A DNA stretch of 42,803 nucleotides. Source: a virus. This document shows, piece after piece, positions 20,301-29,168 of the stretch (position 1 is its first letter; the number at the start of each line of letters is the position of its first letter). Below the pieces are notes generated by a model that worked only from the letters and a program-made list of their open reading frames with translations, made no database searches and was not told where the DNA came from. A program made the translations under genes and the position numbers. The DNA lies in the IMG/VR virus record IMGVR_UViG_3300035670_000457, positions 1 through 42,803 of that record. One strand, given 5' to 3'.

Positions 20301-22149
20301 TGTGATTGAACCATTTCCCCCGAAGAAGATCGTCAGCTTTCCTTTGTTTCTCCATCACCTCTGCCATTTGCTTTCCTCCCGTTCCGCTTTCACGCAAAAT
20401 CCTTTCCCCTCCAGTAAAAAACTTACTGATCCGTCCTCTCACCTTTACTTGACTTTTCGGGTTTTCTTTGATATTAGTTGGAGTATATGATTCAGTCTTT
20501 TTGGAAATATCTAAAGCCGGTGCTTTTGTTCCTTCTGGGGGCGGCACTTTGGCTTTTGGCTTTGGGGTCGGGACACTCTTTTTAGGAGTTATTCCTTGGG
20601 GTTGGGAGAGTTTGGATTTAGCAAAAGCACTTGGGTCAGTAACCGCAACTGGAATTTCTTTAATACCAACTTCTTTAGCAGCCAAAGCCCTATGTATTCC
20701 GTCATACCAATCATTCTTGTTATCTATCAAGAGAGTATCTAGTTTTTCTCCATTTTGTAGCTTCTTAACAAAAAACTGAACCCTCTTGTCTGTTTTAGGG
20801 TCTATATCTTTAAACCCTACTTTTTTCATTCCCTCTGAAAGTGGTGGTCTAATGTTTAGAAAATCATCTGGTGAAAGTTTGATAACAGTTGCTTCTCCTT
20901 TTTTAATAAGATTATTCCATAATTTATTTCCAGTAGTTGTGTGGTCAAAACCAACAAATTCACTCATCTTCCCTCCTTCTTGTAGAGGAGGTTTGGGTTT
21001 AGGTTTAGGTGCTACTGGGGGAGTTGTTCCCGTCCGCTTATACAGTTCATCAGCCACTTCATTATAAAGCCTCTGCCCGGGTTTGCTCTTGGGCAGGGTG
21101 TCTTGGATCATCGCTTCCTTGACTTCATTCACCAGCTTTGTACTTCGAAGTTCGGGTGAAATCCACTGGGGGAAGGATGACTTTTGTCCGATCATCCCAA
21201 CGGTATCGATCGGTTCATTCACCCCACCAGTCTTGATAGGAATCCTTTGTCCCGGCATCGCCGTGTCTAGTTCCTGATAAACCTTGGCACCTTCATCTGA
21301 CATCAAAACCTCGTCCAATATCTTAACTACTTTATTTTTAACCGCTCCGGAAGCTACTGTTTTAGCTTTTCCCTTGACTATATTTTTAACCACCCCGGCT
21401 GCCCCGCTCACCGGAGCGTCCATCATTCCAATAGCGGAGGAAAAAAACTTTTCTCCCGTTTCCTTTTGGACTTGTTCGGGAGTTGTCCCGAATGTTTTTT
21501 CCAAATAATCCCTTCTTTTAGCCTCTAACTCAGCCTTTCTGGCTAGATACTCATCTTCCTTTATTTCTCCCTTGGCTAATTTATTAAGAAGAACCGACTT
21601 GCTCGTTGATTCGGGGTCATACTGCTTGGCCCTATCTTCATCGGTTGCCCCGGTCAAGAAGTCCTCTACCGTTCTTTGCGCTTTTTTAAAAGGAGATGGC
21701 TTGGTGGTTTCCTGAAATGTTTGTTCGGGGAACTGAGACTGATCCACCCCTTCCACCCCTTGTCCTTGCCGAAAGACCATCTGCTTTTCCTTCTTATCGG
21801 TGAAAAGTTTATCTTTGGTATATTTGAATGGGTCTGGATTTTCTAATAAAAAGTCTCCCACTTTTCTGGGGACGCCAGAAACAGCCCCCTTCAATTTTTC
21901 AAAGGCGCTTTTTTTCTTTTCTTCCACCACCACATTGGTCATTTCATTCAACTTGGCCTGCTCATCCAGGGCTTTTCTCTGTTCTTCAAGCTGTTTTTCC
22001 TGAAGTTTCCGCTCTTCTTCTTTCTTTTTTCGTTCTTCTAGGATCCTGGTTACCTCATCTTCTCCATAGGTAACTCCCCAGCCTCGGTATCCGAGCCCAG
22101 CCCCCGAAGGTTTTTCGTTGGGTTTACCACCCCATCCGGTGTATGCCAT
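17326..22149 (-). CDS. Giant internal/ejected virion protein with ParB-like domain
   Basis: A 1607-residue multidomain protein. Parts: charged coiled coil (about 35-75); Pro/Lys linker; a ParB-like segment near 405-505 with KLSPDDFLNI, a WYDGIHRALAAKEVGIKEIP block and an IPVAV end, as in ParB/sulfiredoxin-fold domains; a long helical region (about 560-1100) with KKYAAAASKRF and a hydrophobic patch FIPLAIGASFAANYV near 1020; acidic linkers; and a C-terminal helical domain with ILWLWRPGWFKKYDG. Podoviruses pack such polyvalent proteins in the capsid and inject them with DNA. Enzymatic activity of the ParB-like part is possible. It is co-transcribed with two other coiled-coil virion proteins just upstream. 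Confidence 0.7.
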   Translation of the reverse strand: MAYTGWGGKPNEKPSGAGLGYRGWGVTYGEDEVTRILEERKKKEEERKLQEKQLEEQRKALDEQAKLNEMTNVVVEEKKKSAFEKLKGAVSGVPRKVGDFLLENPDPFKYTKDKLFTDKKEKQMVFRQGQGVEGVDQSQFPEQTFQETTKPSPFKKAQRTVEDFLTGATDEDRAKQYDPESTSKSVLLNKLAKGEIKEDEYLARKAELEAKRRDYLEKTFGTTPEQVQKETGEKFFSSAIGMMDAPVSGAAGVVKNIVKGKAKTVASGAVKNKVVKILDEVLMSDEGAKVYQELDTAMPGQRIPIKTGGVNEPIDTVGMIGQKSSFPQWISPELRSTKLVNEVKEAMIQDTLPKSKPGQRLYNEVADELYKRTGTTPPVAPKPKPKPPLQEGGKMSEFVGFDHTTTGNKLWNNLIKKGEATVIKLSPDDFLNIRPPLSEGMKKVGFKDIDPKTDKRVQFFVKKLQNGEKLDTLLIDNKNDWYDGIHRALAAKEVGIKEIPVAVTDPSAFAKSKLSQPQGITPKKSVPTPKPKAKVPPPEGTKAPALDISKKTESYTPTNIKENPKSQVKVRGRISKFFTGGERILRESGTGGKQMAEVMEKQRKADDLLRGKWFNHIDNATKKLSKEELDNLDASLRGEANPMNSNVAGAYKSLRNWYDSIGVKAQDMGLEIKNSKGVSVPFKPRENYAPQMHDFNKLQKGKHREAALDHLVESGQARNKAEATKMLDDFIKQNAERRYANLERAREIDLPGFERNPITYSKKYAAAASKRFTELEHFGKKDEKIAGMINRIVEEGGDYNQAQKIFDYTVYGAKKNKIVDKITQYNLATQLDLAAITNATQTINTAAKGGLVNTGKGIVKSFTKKGKEVAELAGVYDDFIYAKEAGVSLNKLVRAVMWPFQKVENFNRRVAANVGQIRAKQLINREMNDFTIRKLKELGIDAKNIKNGRLSKDDMLSAAYEMARQTQFKVDPLDVPAAWKTPGGKLAMQFQSFAFMQTKFIRDSILKEAKRGNFMPLVRFIPLAIGASFAANYVRNLVTGRDPKDAARDMDIRAWDKWGKAFGDFATNKIIQGKFLYDTYKSDYNTPLKKVGRTISSVAGPTAGKIMNMINALESIPGSKQKNEEMRTAIAKGKVKPKDPYLEGKRTLASEIPFAGEYIKNKFFSYPKSTKSPEEKETTKKMYGFMKDLRENEKPSSESEKKKIQEYINNLPNDDERQKQAYILREEGFDLKGVVTSENSIKAKELYSQWKDLSTLERNNKIAAWKKTIGKEQGTKILSKVMEYRKNDLAVENGLETEDPWMNLNVADRASYLVDKTRGMNNQDRLNFLNKIEKLELVTPAVKEKYKELWKEKPKETSQVNGGVKVATKKDDRPGILKAIAPGAEAASAEFEMHQELKKKVSLNPVPKIKEAVGRVVGGVKTAIDKFVDRNNFVVRSEDIEPTPANAQEPAPEEPKTIVDEKPVETVGALKAESFDREKFKKATAIIEQSGKTSGDWMQFEESTLNDLKKRYGLDESITKEQMNNDPDVYDQVVDKYKEKLEKENGLVRDYDKILWLWRPGWFKKYDGDVNNIPDSEIVYVDGQKILSRNLMIGRKRKLDKFLSENS

Positions 22150-22168
22150 ATATTAAAAAAGTAATGTT

Positions 22169-22972
22169 TTAATCCCCCCAACCGCTACCCGAAGTATCCT
22201 CGCCTGTCCCATAATAACCGCTATCGCTTGGGTTAAATAAAGACTTAGCCCTGGTGACAAGAGTGCTCAGCGACTGAAGATCCTTGGAAGCCGTAGCATT
22301 GCTAAGCGCGTCCCGATACCAAGCGTTAAACTCATTAGGGTCCATATAGTTGTCATTACCAATGGTAATTTGTTTGAATCCATTAAGCAGGTTGCTGTAA
22401 TAATCATTGCTCGAGGAAGACCCAGACTTAAGAGCCTTAGCCATGCTCATGGCGTGAGCTTCCTGGTCCATCTTGAGTTTAGCTTTGGCAATCTTGGCCG
22501 CTTCTTTATCTTGTTTTTCAAGTCTTTTAAGTTCTTTCTTTCTCAACTTAAGTTCTGCCTCCCACCTTCTCTTGTCTTCCTCAGCCTCTTTCAGGGTCTC
22601 TAGTCTTCGAGTAATTTCCTGCTGAATTGTCTGATAGGTGTTCATAGTGGAAGCATAAGTCTTTGAAATATCAGCTCCCCGATTAGCCTCTAGGTTACCT
22701 AGAATAGCCGCGAAAGTCCCCCCCGAAACCTTGCTCGGGTCGAATTGGGTCCCCAGTTGCTTCATTTCAGAACTCTGGCGTTCGTTATAGGCTTGGCGAG
22801 AGAAGGTCTGCATCACCTTTTGAAAGTTCATTAAGGTGCTCGGTTGCTGTTGGGCCGAGGCTAATCTCTGGATGTCTTGCTGGGCATTTCCTGTCGAATC
22901 AGGAACCATCAGTCCGGTCGGGGTCGGTGGGGCAGAGGTCACTCCGCTCAGTGTGTTTTGTAGGATGTCCAT
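22169..22972 (-). CDS. Internal virion (ejection) protein, coiled coil
   Basis: A 267-residue protein: Gln/Ser/Ala-rich N-terminus (residues 1-90), a central very charged coiled coil (about 110-175, LKEAEEDKRRWEAELKLRKK onward), and a C-terminal part ending Gly/Ser-rich (GYYGTGEDTSGSGWGD). The size and its place between the 440- and 1607-residue proteins match the set of three ejection proteins of P22/T7-type phages. No motif is recognised, so the role is from context. Confidence 0.6.
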   Translation of the reverse strand: MDILQNTLSGVTSAPPTPTGLMVPDSTGNAQQDIQRLASAQQQPSTLMNFQKVMQTFSRQAYNERQSSEMKQLGTQFDPSKVSGGTFAAILGNLEANRGADISKTYASTMNTYQTIQQEITRRLETLKEAEEDKRRWEAELKLRKKELKRLEKQDKEAAKIAKAKLKMDQEAHAMSMAKALKSGSSSSNDYYSNLLNGFKQITIGNDNYMDPNEFNAWYRDALSNATASKDLQSLSTLVTRAKSLFNPSDSGYYGTGEDTSGSGWGD

Positions 22973-22976
22973 AAAT

Positions 22977-24299
22977 TTAGATATTTAATGATGATTGGTT
23001 AAGTTCTCCATAGATAGCCTGTTTTCTGGCCTCAATGTCCTTCACTTGATCTTCGTAAACCTGTCCGGTCACGCCTCCCAGAGGAGCATAACCTTCGAGC
23101 TGAGGCATATTTTCAGTTCCCAGATAAGCCTCCCCAGCTCTTCCAGTGGCAGTGACGCTTTCATTGAGTTTCCGTTGAAGGTCGGCCATCTGAGCCTGAG
23201 CTTCGGTATTACCCCGTCCAGCCTCAATTTCAAGGTCGGCAATCTGCTTGGCGTAGTCTCTCTGTAACTTATCTCGAGCTTCTTGCATCTGCCGGGTGGC
23301 GGTGTCCATATAGGCACCCTCTTCAGCTAGTTTGAGCCCAAATTGTCTTTCAATGTTTCCGGTCTGTTGCCCATATTGTGAACCAGTATATTCTAGGTTG
23401 GATTGAAGGTCGGCCATAGTCTTATTATACATCCGGTTAGTCGATTCAACTAAACCCTCATTGGATTCTTTTAAGCGGTTCTCGGCAATCTTTCTTTTGG
23501 TTGAAAAGGTGAGGCCTGCTTCGGCCGCCCCTTGGGTAATGTTATCCTTTTGAATCTTGAACTGCTGGTCTAATTTCTTAAGAGCAGCGTTTTTTTCCTC
23601 GGTGCTAAAGTCCATATTCCGATTGATGTCATCTATCGATTTCTGATAATCCAGTTCCGCACCTTGAAGTTGGGCCGCCTTTTCCGCCCCCAAATATTCA
23701 ACATTTCTCTGATAAGTCTCCTGCTTATCCTGAAGGTCAGCCGAAAGTTTCCCCAACTCAGCCTGTTGGTCAAGGCTCAGATAGTCCTTGTTCCGTTCAA
23801 GGTCCTGGTTGAGTTCCAGAATCCTTCTCTGTTGCCTTTCCATCGCCGAAGTATAGTCTCCATTGGCTGACTCCACCCCCCTAAGCACTTCGTCTTGGGC
23901 GATTCGGATAATGTTCTTCCAATAAGGATCAGCTTGTTCGGTGGCTGTTTCCAAGGCTATTGCCAATTTGTTGGCCTTGTCCTGGTCATTCGCCTTCTGA
24001 ATCTCGTAGTTATAGATGGCGATTTCTTTCATATCAGCCGGAAGCGCCTGAAAAGATGGATCGTTTTTCAAGGAATCAGGCAAAGCATCGATCCTGGTTT
24101 GAAGAGCTGAGGTTTTTTGAGCCTCTTCAGCTTGCGTTTTTTCAGGGCTGGCGTTCCAAGAATCGATGAATCTCTGGGTATCCTGAGGATCAATCCAGTC
24201 TCCCTTTCTAAGTTCGGGGTGAGCATCAATGTAGCTCTGGGGAACCCCGGCTGCTAAAATCTTTTGTATTTCAGCGTTTTGTGTTGCTGTATTTCCCAT
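22977..24299 (-). CDS. Internal virion or tail protein, long coiled coil
   Basis: A 440-residue protein. The N-terminal 50 residues contain ILAAGVPQSYIDAHPELRKGDWIDPQD. The remainder is helical and heptad-like (RQQRRILELNQDLERNKDYL and repeated Gln-rich segments), with a small glycine-rich patch ending VTGQVYEDQ. The N-terminal patch resembles sequences seen in phage ejection proteins. It is neighbour to two other probable ejection proteins and to the collar-type tail protein upstream. Function is inferred from position. Confidence 0.55.
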   Translation of the reverse strand: MGNTATQNAEIQKILAAGVPQSYIDAHPELRKGDWIDPQDTQRFIDSWNASPEKTQAEEAQKTSALQTRIDALPDSLKNDPSFQALPADMKEIAIYNYEIQKANDQDKANKLAIALETATEQADPYWKNIIRIAQDEVLRGVESANGDYTSAMERQQRRILELNQDLERNKDYLSLDQQAELGKLSADLQDKQETYQRNVEYLGAEKAAQLQGAELDYQKSIDDINRNMDFSTEEKNAALKKLDQQFKIQKDNITQGAAEAGLTFSTKRKIAENRLKESNEGLVESTNRMYNKTMADLQSNLEYTGSQYGQQTGNIERQFGLKLAEEGAYMDTATRQMQEARDKLQRDYAKQIADLEIEAGRGNTEAQAQMADLQRKLNESVTATGRAGEAYLGTENMPQLEGYAPLGGVTGQVYEDQVKDIEARKQAIYGELNQSSLNI

Positions 24300-24316
24300 T
24301 TATTTAAAATTATAAA

Positions 24317-25282
24317 TTAAGCGGTTCGTTTCCATAAATAACACACGATATAAGGGTTCATTACAGAAAGAGCGGTGCCACTTCCGACGGCGCTTGAAGT
24401 TCCAGAGTAAGTGTGAGTGTGGTCGGCGCTGGCGTTTCCAGATGTCCAGGTTCCAATTGCTCCAGCTGCCTGTGCTCCTCTTATTCCAGTTCCGTCATCG
24501 GTATCATTATAAGTTGTTGAAGTGTGATTGTGAGTGGCTGATTGTCCACTTGAAGTTCCCGAATAAGTATGTGAGTGGGAAGGTAGGTTGGCTTCAGCAA
24601 TGGTGGCTGTTTTTGAACCGCCAGTGTCAGAAATTGAATCAAAATCAGTATCAGATGCGTTATATCCCACTATCATTTTGCCTGCTCCAATAGCCGTCCA
24701 AGTACCAAATCCAAGGAGAGTAGCAGGATTAGTTGAAACTAGGGCATTTATATAGACTGAACCGACAGGCCAAGCAGAACTAGCAGTGGTGGTGGCTGCA
24801 TCGACATAAGCCTTGATAGATTGCTGGGAACAAAATTTCGTTGCTGAATTGGAAGCCATATTGTCTTCATCTAAGAAGGCAGTACCTGAAACACCGGTAT
24901 TGATTACTGGAGAGGTGAGAGTCTTGGTGGTGAGGGTCTGCGAGTCAGAGGTTCCTACAATATCTCCGGTAGGAACAGTCTTTCCTGAACTTTCCAACGC
25001 GGTTCCTGCCGAATTAGTTCTCACTAACTCAGAGACAGTCAGTCCGGTCACATCTAAATTAGTAGTTAAAACTTTTTTAGAATCAGAGCCGTCATGGTCG
25101 TGACCCCCAGTAGTGTTTTTAATCTTGTAATCTAATGACGTCGAAACTGCTGAACTGTCAATCCCGATCTTTTCCTCAATCGCCTCAACGGCGTCATTCA
25201 AGGTATTGATATGGGTTGCCTCTGGGTAATCTACTCCATCAGTCACATCTGCAATAGAATCTAGGGTAGTTGGAAATGCCAT
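24317..25282 (-). CDS. Tail fibre/collar protein with T4 short-fibre-like C-terminal domain
   Basis: A 321-residue protein. N-terminal domain: DVTDGVDYPEATHINTLNDA (attachment region). Middle: beta-rich with TTKTLTSPVINTGVSGT, common in phage fibres. C-terminal domain from about residue 170: PVGSVYINALVSTNPATLLG, GTWTAIGAGKMIVGY, then a His-rich LPSHSHTYSG/ATHNHT/DHTHTYSG region and the final NPYIVCYLWKRTA. This matches the gp12/gp10-type tail-fibre head domain, where His pairs bind metal ions along the trimer axis. It likely contacts the host receptor. Confidence 0.85.
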   Translation of the reverse strand: MAFPTTLDSIADVTDGVDYPEATHINTLNDAVEAIEEKIGIDSSAVSTSLDYKIKNTTGGHDHDGSDSKKVLTTNLDVTGLTVSELVRTNSAGTALESSGKTVPTGDIVGTSDSQTLTTKTLTSPVINTGVSGTAFLDEDNMASNSATKFCSQQSIKAYVDAATTTASSAWPVGSVYINALVSTNPATLLGFGTWTAIGAGKMIVGYNASDTDFDSISDTGGSKTATIAEANLPSHSHTYSGTSSGQSATHNHTSTTYNDTDDGTGIRGAQAAGAIGTWTSGNASADHTHTYSGTSSAVGSGTALSVMNPYIVCYLWKRTA

Positions 25283-25308
25283 AATATTATTTTAAATTTA
25301 AAAATTAT

Positions 25309-26544
25309 TTAAGATGGTGAGGGTGAAACACTGGGACTTACAGATTCACTAACCGAAGGACTAACCGAAAGACTAACCGAGGAACTGACAGACGGACTGG
25401 CAGAGGTACTGATCGAAGTTGAAACAGATGAAACTGCCGTTTGGACACCCACCACATCCCAACCGCCAGGAGTTCCCGCTACTACGCATATTTTTAATCT
25501 TCCGTCAACGACACATAAATCTCCGACTTCGGCTGCTCCGGTGGGGTCATCTGATCGGTTAGGAAGGTGGATATCGGCAACATCTTGTTCAGCCTGGATG
25601 TAAATCGGAACGGCTCTCAGGGAACTATTGATATAAGCTAAAACTCCAGTGCCATAAGATCTCGTATCATCCCCGTACTTATAACCAGAATCTCCATAGG
25701 TCGCCGCAGTAGTACCAACCAGGAGTGTAATTCCCTGGGAGTTAATTTCTGTTCTCTGACCAGAAGAGGCTGTCCGAATCAAACCTCCGGTAATCACTGG
25801 AGCGTCTAATGTGCCTCCATAAATCGCTGTTGAGTGGATTTCTGAAGCGTTGATCGTTCCTTTAAAATAAGCACTTCCATTAGTTAAAATCCGAACATTA
25901 GCATCTCCTAAATCTTGATTATCCTCACAGGCGAAAATCCCTGAATTATTTATTAAAACTCCTCCACTATCGGCACTTCCATCACCTACTGTCGAAGCCG
26001 TCCTTAAAACTGCATTGGTATTTATTTCAAAAACTGATTCTGAGATGGTTCCAAAAGAAAATTCGGGGGCGCTTCCGTCTGAGTGTAAGTTAAAAACTTC
26101 TCCCAAGACTGAATCGTAACCCCGGATGCCATCTGAATCAATAATGACTCCATTGGAACCCGCGGCGACTGTGGCTGAAGTTCTGATGTTCGGAGTTCCG
26201 CTTCCGTTGTAATAAAGCCCGTCATCGTCAATCACCCAACCTCCGATGAGACCTGAACTGGCGTAAACTGAACCACGAATCGTGGCTGTATTGAACTCAG
26301 CGTTTCCTACCCCATCTATCTTCCAGCCATTGACTCCGGTTTGGAAATTATCACTCTTAAGATATCCGTGGACTACATTTAGATTTCCCGTAAGGCCTCC
26401 CGAAGTGATTGAAGCTGGCCCGATTCCTTGCTGAAAAACATTAGCTATGTGAGGAGTTGTCTTGAAGGGTGAGAAAAGCTCTTCAACGGGATTGAACAGT
26501 GGCTCCTTGGTTAAGGTTCGATTGAATCCGTCATTCTCTAACAT
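25309..26544 (-). CDS. Tail protein ending in a Ser-alternating repeat
   Basis: A 411-residue protein. The N-terminal half holds GVNGWKIDGVGNAEFNTATI, SGLIGGWVIDDDGLYY and YGGTLDAPVITGG, beta-rich repeats typical of tail-spike or fibre shafts. Residues 371-411 are a short (S-X)n stretch beginning SSVSTSISTSAS and ending SVSPSPS right at the stop. This links it to the two repeat proteins upstream. It overlaps the next gene upstream by 14 bases. Receptor binding or shaft function is likely. Confidence 0.7.
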   Translation of the reverse strand: MLENDGFNRTLTKEPLFNPVEELFSPFKTTPHIANVFQQGIGPASITSGGLTGNLNVVHGYLKSDNFQTGVNGWKIDGVGNAEFNTATIRGSVYASSGLIGGWVIDDDGLYYNGSGTPNIRTSATVAAGSNGVIIDSDGIRGYDSVLGEVFNLHSDGSAPEFSFGTISESVFEINTNAVLRTASTVGDGSADSGGVLINNSGIFACEDNQDLGDANVRILTNGSAYFKGTINASEIHSTAIYGGTLDAPVITGGLIRTASSGQRTEINSQGITLLVGTTAATYGDSGYKYGDDTRSYGTGVLAYINSSLRAVPIYIQAEQDVADIHLPNRSDDPTGAAEVGDLCVVDGRLKICVVAGTPGGWDVVGVQTAVSSVSTSISTSASPSVSSSVSLSVSPSVSESVSPSVSPSPS

Positions 26545-27988
26545 TTTCTACGATGTTAATGCTCTCACTGGGGAACTCAATTCCCTTAATCTTGACTTGT
26601 CCCGAATCGGTCGTCCCAGTGATCTTGAAATTAAAGACATTCCCCTTTACTTTGAAATCTCCTATTTCTTCTATATCGTTCGTAATGTTCCTGATGCTTC
26701 TCCAGTCTAAATCCCGGTTTGAATTGGAGCGGTACATCAGTTGGCCCAAATTGACATTCTCCGTATAGGAAAATACTGAATCAATTTCCTTGAGCCTGGC
26801 CCTAGAACCCAGATCTATTTCTTGGGGTTCCCAGGTATAACTGATGGGGATAGAGGGGTAATCAGTATAACCTGTCCCGATCTGCAGGGCTTGGCCGTCG
26901 TCATCCCCACCGATTAGAACCTTCAAACTTGAACTGATGTACCAGGTCAAGAACTTGAAGTTGTTATAGTAAGAGTAAATGTCAAAAGTCTGAGAGTCGA
27001 TGTTATATTTAAACATTACATTGTTATAAGTATTCCCGTCTAAGGTGATATCTCCGACATAGATATAGACGTAATCTTCGTCGCAATAAGTATAAACCTC
27101 AGTGTAGTCAGTTATTTCATCCCATAAGTCCTGGATAGGTTTTGAAATCTTTTTAGGATAACCACCATTGGTGACCCAAATCCCCTGCTGGTTGGCAAAG
27201 AATACCATTCCTCGACCCCGGCAAACTGCTTCTTGAGTAGGGGTACCAACGTTAATCAGGTCTTCAGGGAAAGTCGAAGCTCCATCCCATCTTTTCATCG
27301 TCCGTTCCTTGAAAATCAAAAGATAGCCCGGGACTTTTTCAAGAGCAGTGATTCCTCCACCCCCGTCTTCTTGTTCTATTGCAATGTCTCCCGCTCCGCT
27401 TTCTGTCCCGTCGGCTGTCCAGACAATCGTCCTGGCATCAGGATCAGCAATTGAAGAATAGTAAAGGATGTCAGGAGCCGAAGCTACGCCAGCAGTATAA
27501 ACCCGGTCTTTCCATTCAATCACGACGCTTCCAAGAGGCATATTGTCTTCATCAAAAGCTCCTCCAGTAGTAACCCAGGCACTGCCGTTATAACTCTTAG
27601 CCGCGTCTGTCCCATTTACCCTGACCATTGAATCTAAAAAGGTGCAAAACCGAGTCTTTAAACTAGGGTTGTCATCTTCTAAGGACTTAGTTCCGGTCAG
27701 CATATCATAAATATCGTTGTTTGAATTGTCTGAAAACACTCCGAACAGCTTATGGTTGGTTCCCACCGAATCGTTAAAGTAAGCTAAACCATAACAGCGA
27801 GCCCCATCAATGGCTTGAGACCCGATAATAGTGGTACCCAAACGGGAAACCGCTGAGCCCAATTCCTTATCAGTGTCCAGGTTAATCGCTTCCCTGACTG
27901 AGTTTTGAGGGGCAATTGAGTTCTGAACTGTCCTGATGGTACCCCTAGAACAGTCCCGAAAAATGATTGGTTGGTTGATCTTAGCCAT
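26531..27988 (-). CDS. P22 gp10-like DNA stabilisation / tail tube hub protein
   Basis: A 485-residue beta-rich protein with repeating Gly/Asn/Trp blades: FGVFSDNSNNDIYD, VNGTDAAKSYNGSAWVTTGG, WKDRVYTAG, GYLLIFKERTMKRWDG, FFANQQGIWVTNGG and YPKKISKPIQDLWD. These resemble the propeller-like packaged-DNA stabilisation proteins of podoviruses that sit below the portal and close the channel. The adaptor gene is 2 bases upstream, the usual order. No Shine-Dalgarno. Confidence 0.75.
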   Translation of the reverse strand: MAKINQPIIFRDCSRGTIRTVQNSIAPQNSVREAINLDTDKELGSAVSRLGTTIIGSQAIDGARCYGLAYFNDSVGTNHKLFGVFSDNSNNDIYDMLTGTKSLEDDNPSLKTRFCTFLDSMVRVNGTDAAKSYNGSAWVTTGGAFDEDNMPLGSVVIEWKDRVYTAGVASAPDILYYSSIADPDARTIVWTADGTESGAGDIAIEQEDGGGGITALEKVPGYLLIFKERTMKRWDGASTFPEDLINVGTPTQEAVCRGRGMVFFANQQGIWVTNGGYPKKISKPIQDLWDEITDYTEVYTYCDEDYVYIYVGDITLDGNTYNNVMFKYNIDSQTFDIYSYYNNFKFLTWYISSSLKVLIGGDDDGQALQIGTGYTDYPSIPISYTWEPQEIDLGSRARLKEIDSVFSYTENVNLGQLMYRSNSNRDLDWRSIRNITNDIEEIGDFKVKGNVFNFKITGTTDSGQVKIKGIEFPSESINIVENVRE

Positions 27989-27990
27989 AT

Positions 27991-29160
27991 TTATTCAGTG
28001 TCAAAATTAGATTGATTACGATATCCATAATCGATTGTGTTGATGGTGGGCATCATTTTGTACTTTTGACCCGAACTTTCTCTTCGGATCGCGTCAGCTA
28101 AGATCTGGTTGAACATCACCCAGTCTCCGTCTTTGAAGTCCATTTGTCCGTTATTCTCAGTAATGTTTCTGATCTGCCACTTCAACCAATGCTTGACCAT
28201 GTCATGTCGAGCGAGAGTAATCTCATCCGAATCAGAATTAACTTCGACTATATCTGTATAGTAATCCATATAAATAGAATCTCCGGCATATTCAGAACCC
28301 ACCTTCGGGGTGATGTAAATCGAACCGTCATAAACCGTATAATACTTCGGTGTTCCCGCGTCGGCATCCCGGTCGAGGTCGTCAAACTCCTGTTTGTCAA
28401 CATAAGTTAAATTATCCTTATCCTCCATCCAAACCTGAAGTATTGAACGATTTGAGTTCTTATCATAGTAATCTGTGGGAAGGGTCCAGGTGTAATCATT
28501 TTCCACTAAAGCGGCGTCCAGTTCATAGTTATAGACTTGGACATTGGACCACCTTTTAAGTTTACCCCGGACATATCGAAGGCAGGAATTGACCTCGGAA
28601 ATCAGTATGTCATAGGTCAATTTTTCCGAAAGGACCTTGTTTAATTCGGCTAAAGATTGATTTATTATGTACCCGACCGTGTTAGAACTGAATCCAGAAT
28701 AAGGAATCGGGTCGGAGTAATCCCCATAGGTACTGGTGAGTGAATTGACCCAGCGGGCGAAGTAATACCCACTCGTTCCAGTATCAGAATAAGTGGTCTC
28801 TTCCTTTTCCGCGTCGATTGTCACAGTTGTCAGGGTAGTTTTCGCCCCATCAACTGTGGCAGCACTGTAAAAAGCCACTTGGTTATACGGAATGATATAG
28901 ACCTTGGTGTCTTTAGGATGAGACTTGGTTATAGCAGCTGACAAGGTAACTGTAGTGCCCGTAGGAGTAGTAGCTGAATGGGTGGCTACAATCTCACTGC
29001 CCTCTTGACCGAATTCACCAATCAGAAGAGCCTGGTCGATATCGAAATTGGCGATGCTGTAAACACTAAGAGTGGTATCGGCGGAAGTTGCCGCTGAACT
29101 TAAAGACGAGTAATCCGACCCCTTCGTCAACTCTGTGTTGTAAGCGCGTATGATGCTCAT
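27991..29160 (-). CDS. Head-tail adaptor protein (gp4-like) with Ig-like N-terminus
   Basis: A 389-residue protein. Residues 1-160 form a beta-rich part (ADTTLSVYSIANFDIDQALL, GTTVTLSAAITKSHP), Ig-like. From about 170 a helical adaptor follows: IINQSLAELNKVLSEKLTYD then NSCLRYVRGKLKRW, typical of small podoviral adaptor proteins that bind under the portal, with a final region of TWTLPTDYYD and beta strands. It lies next to the stabilisation protein gene. The extra N-terminal domain is unusual for the family and could face the outside. Confidence 0.65.
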   Translation of the reverse strand: MSIIRAYNTELTKGSDYSSLSSAATSADTTLSVYSIANFDIDQALLIGEFGQEGSEIVATHSATTPTGTTVTLSAAITKSHPKDTKVYIIPYNQVAFYSAATVDGAKTTLTTVTIDAEKEETTYSDTGTSGYYFARWVNSLTSTYGDYSDPIPYSGFSSNTVGYIINQSLAELNKVLSEKLTYDILISEVNSCLRYVRGKLKRWSNVQVYNYELDAALVENDYTWTLPTDYYDKNSNRSILQVWMEDKDNLTYVDKQEFDDLDRDADAGTPKYYTVYDGSIYITPKVGSEYAGDSIYMDYYTDIVEVNSDSDEITLARHDMVKHWLKWQIRNITENNGQMDFKDGDWVMFNQILADAIRRESSGQKYKMMPTINTIDYGYRNQSNFDTE

Positions 29161-29168
29161 AGTTTTGG

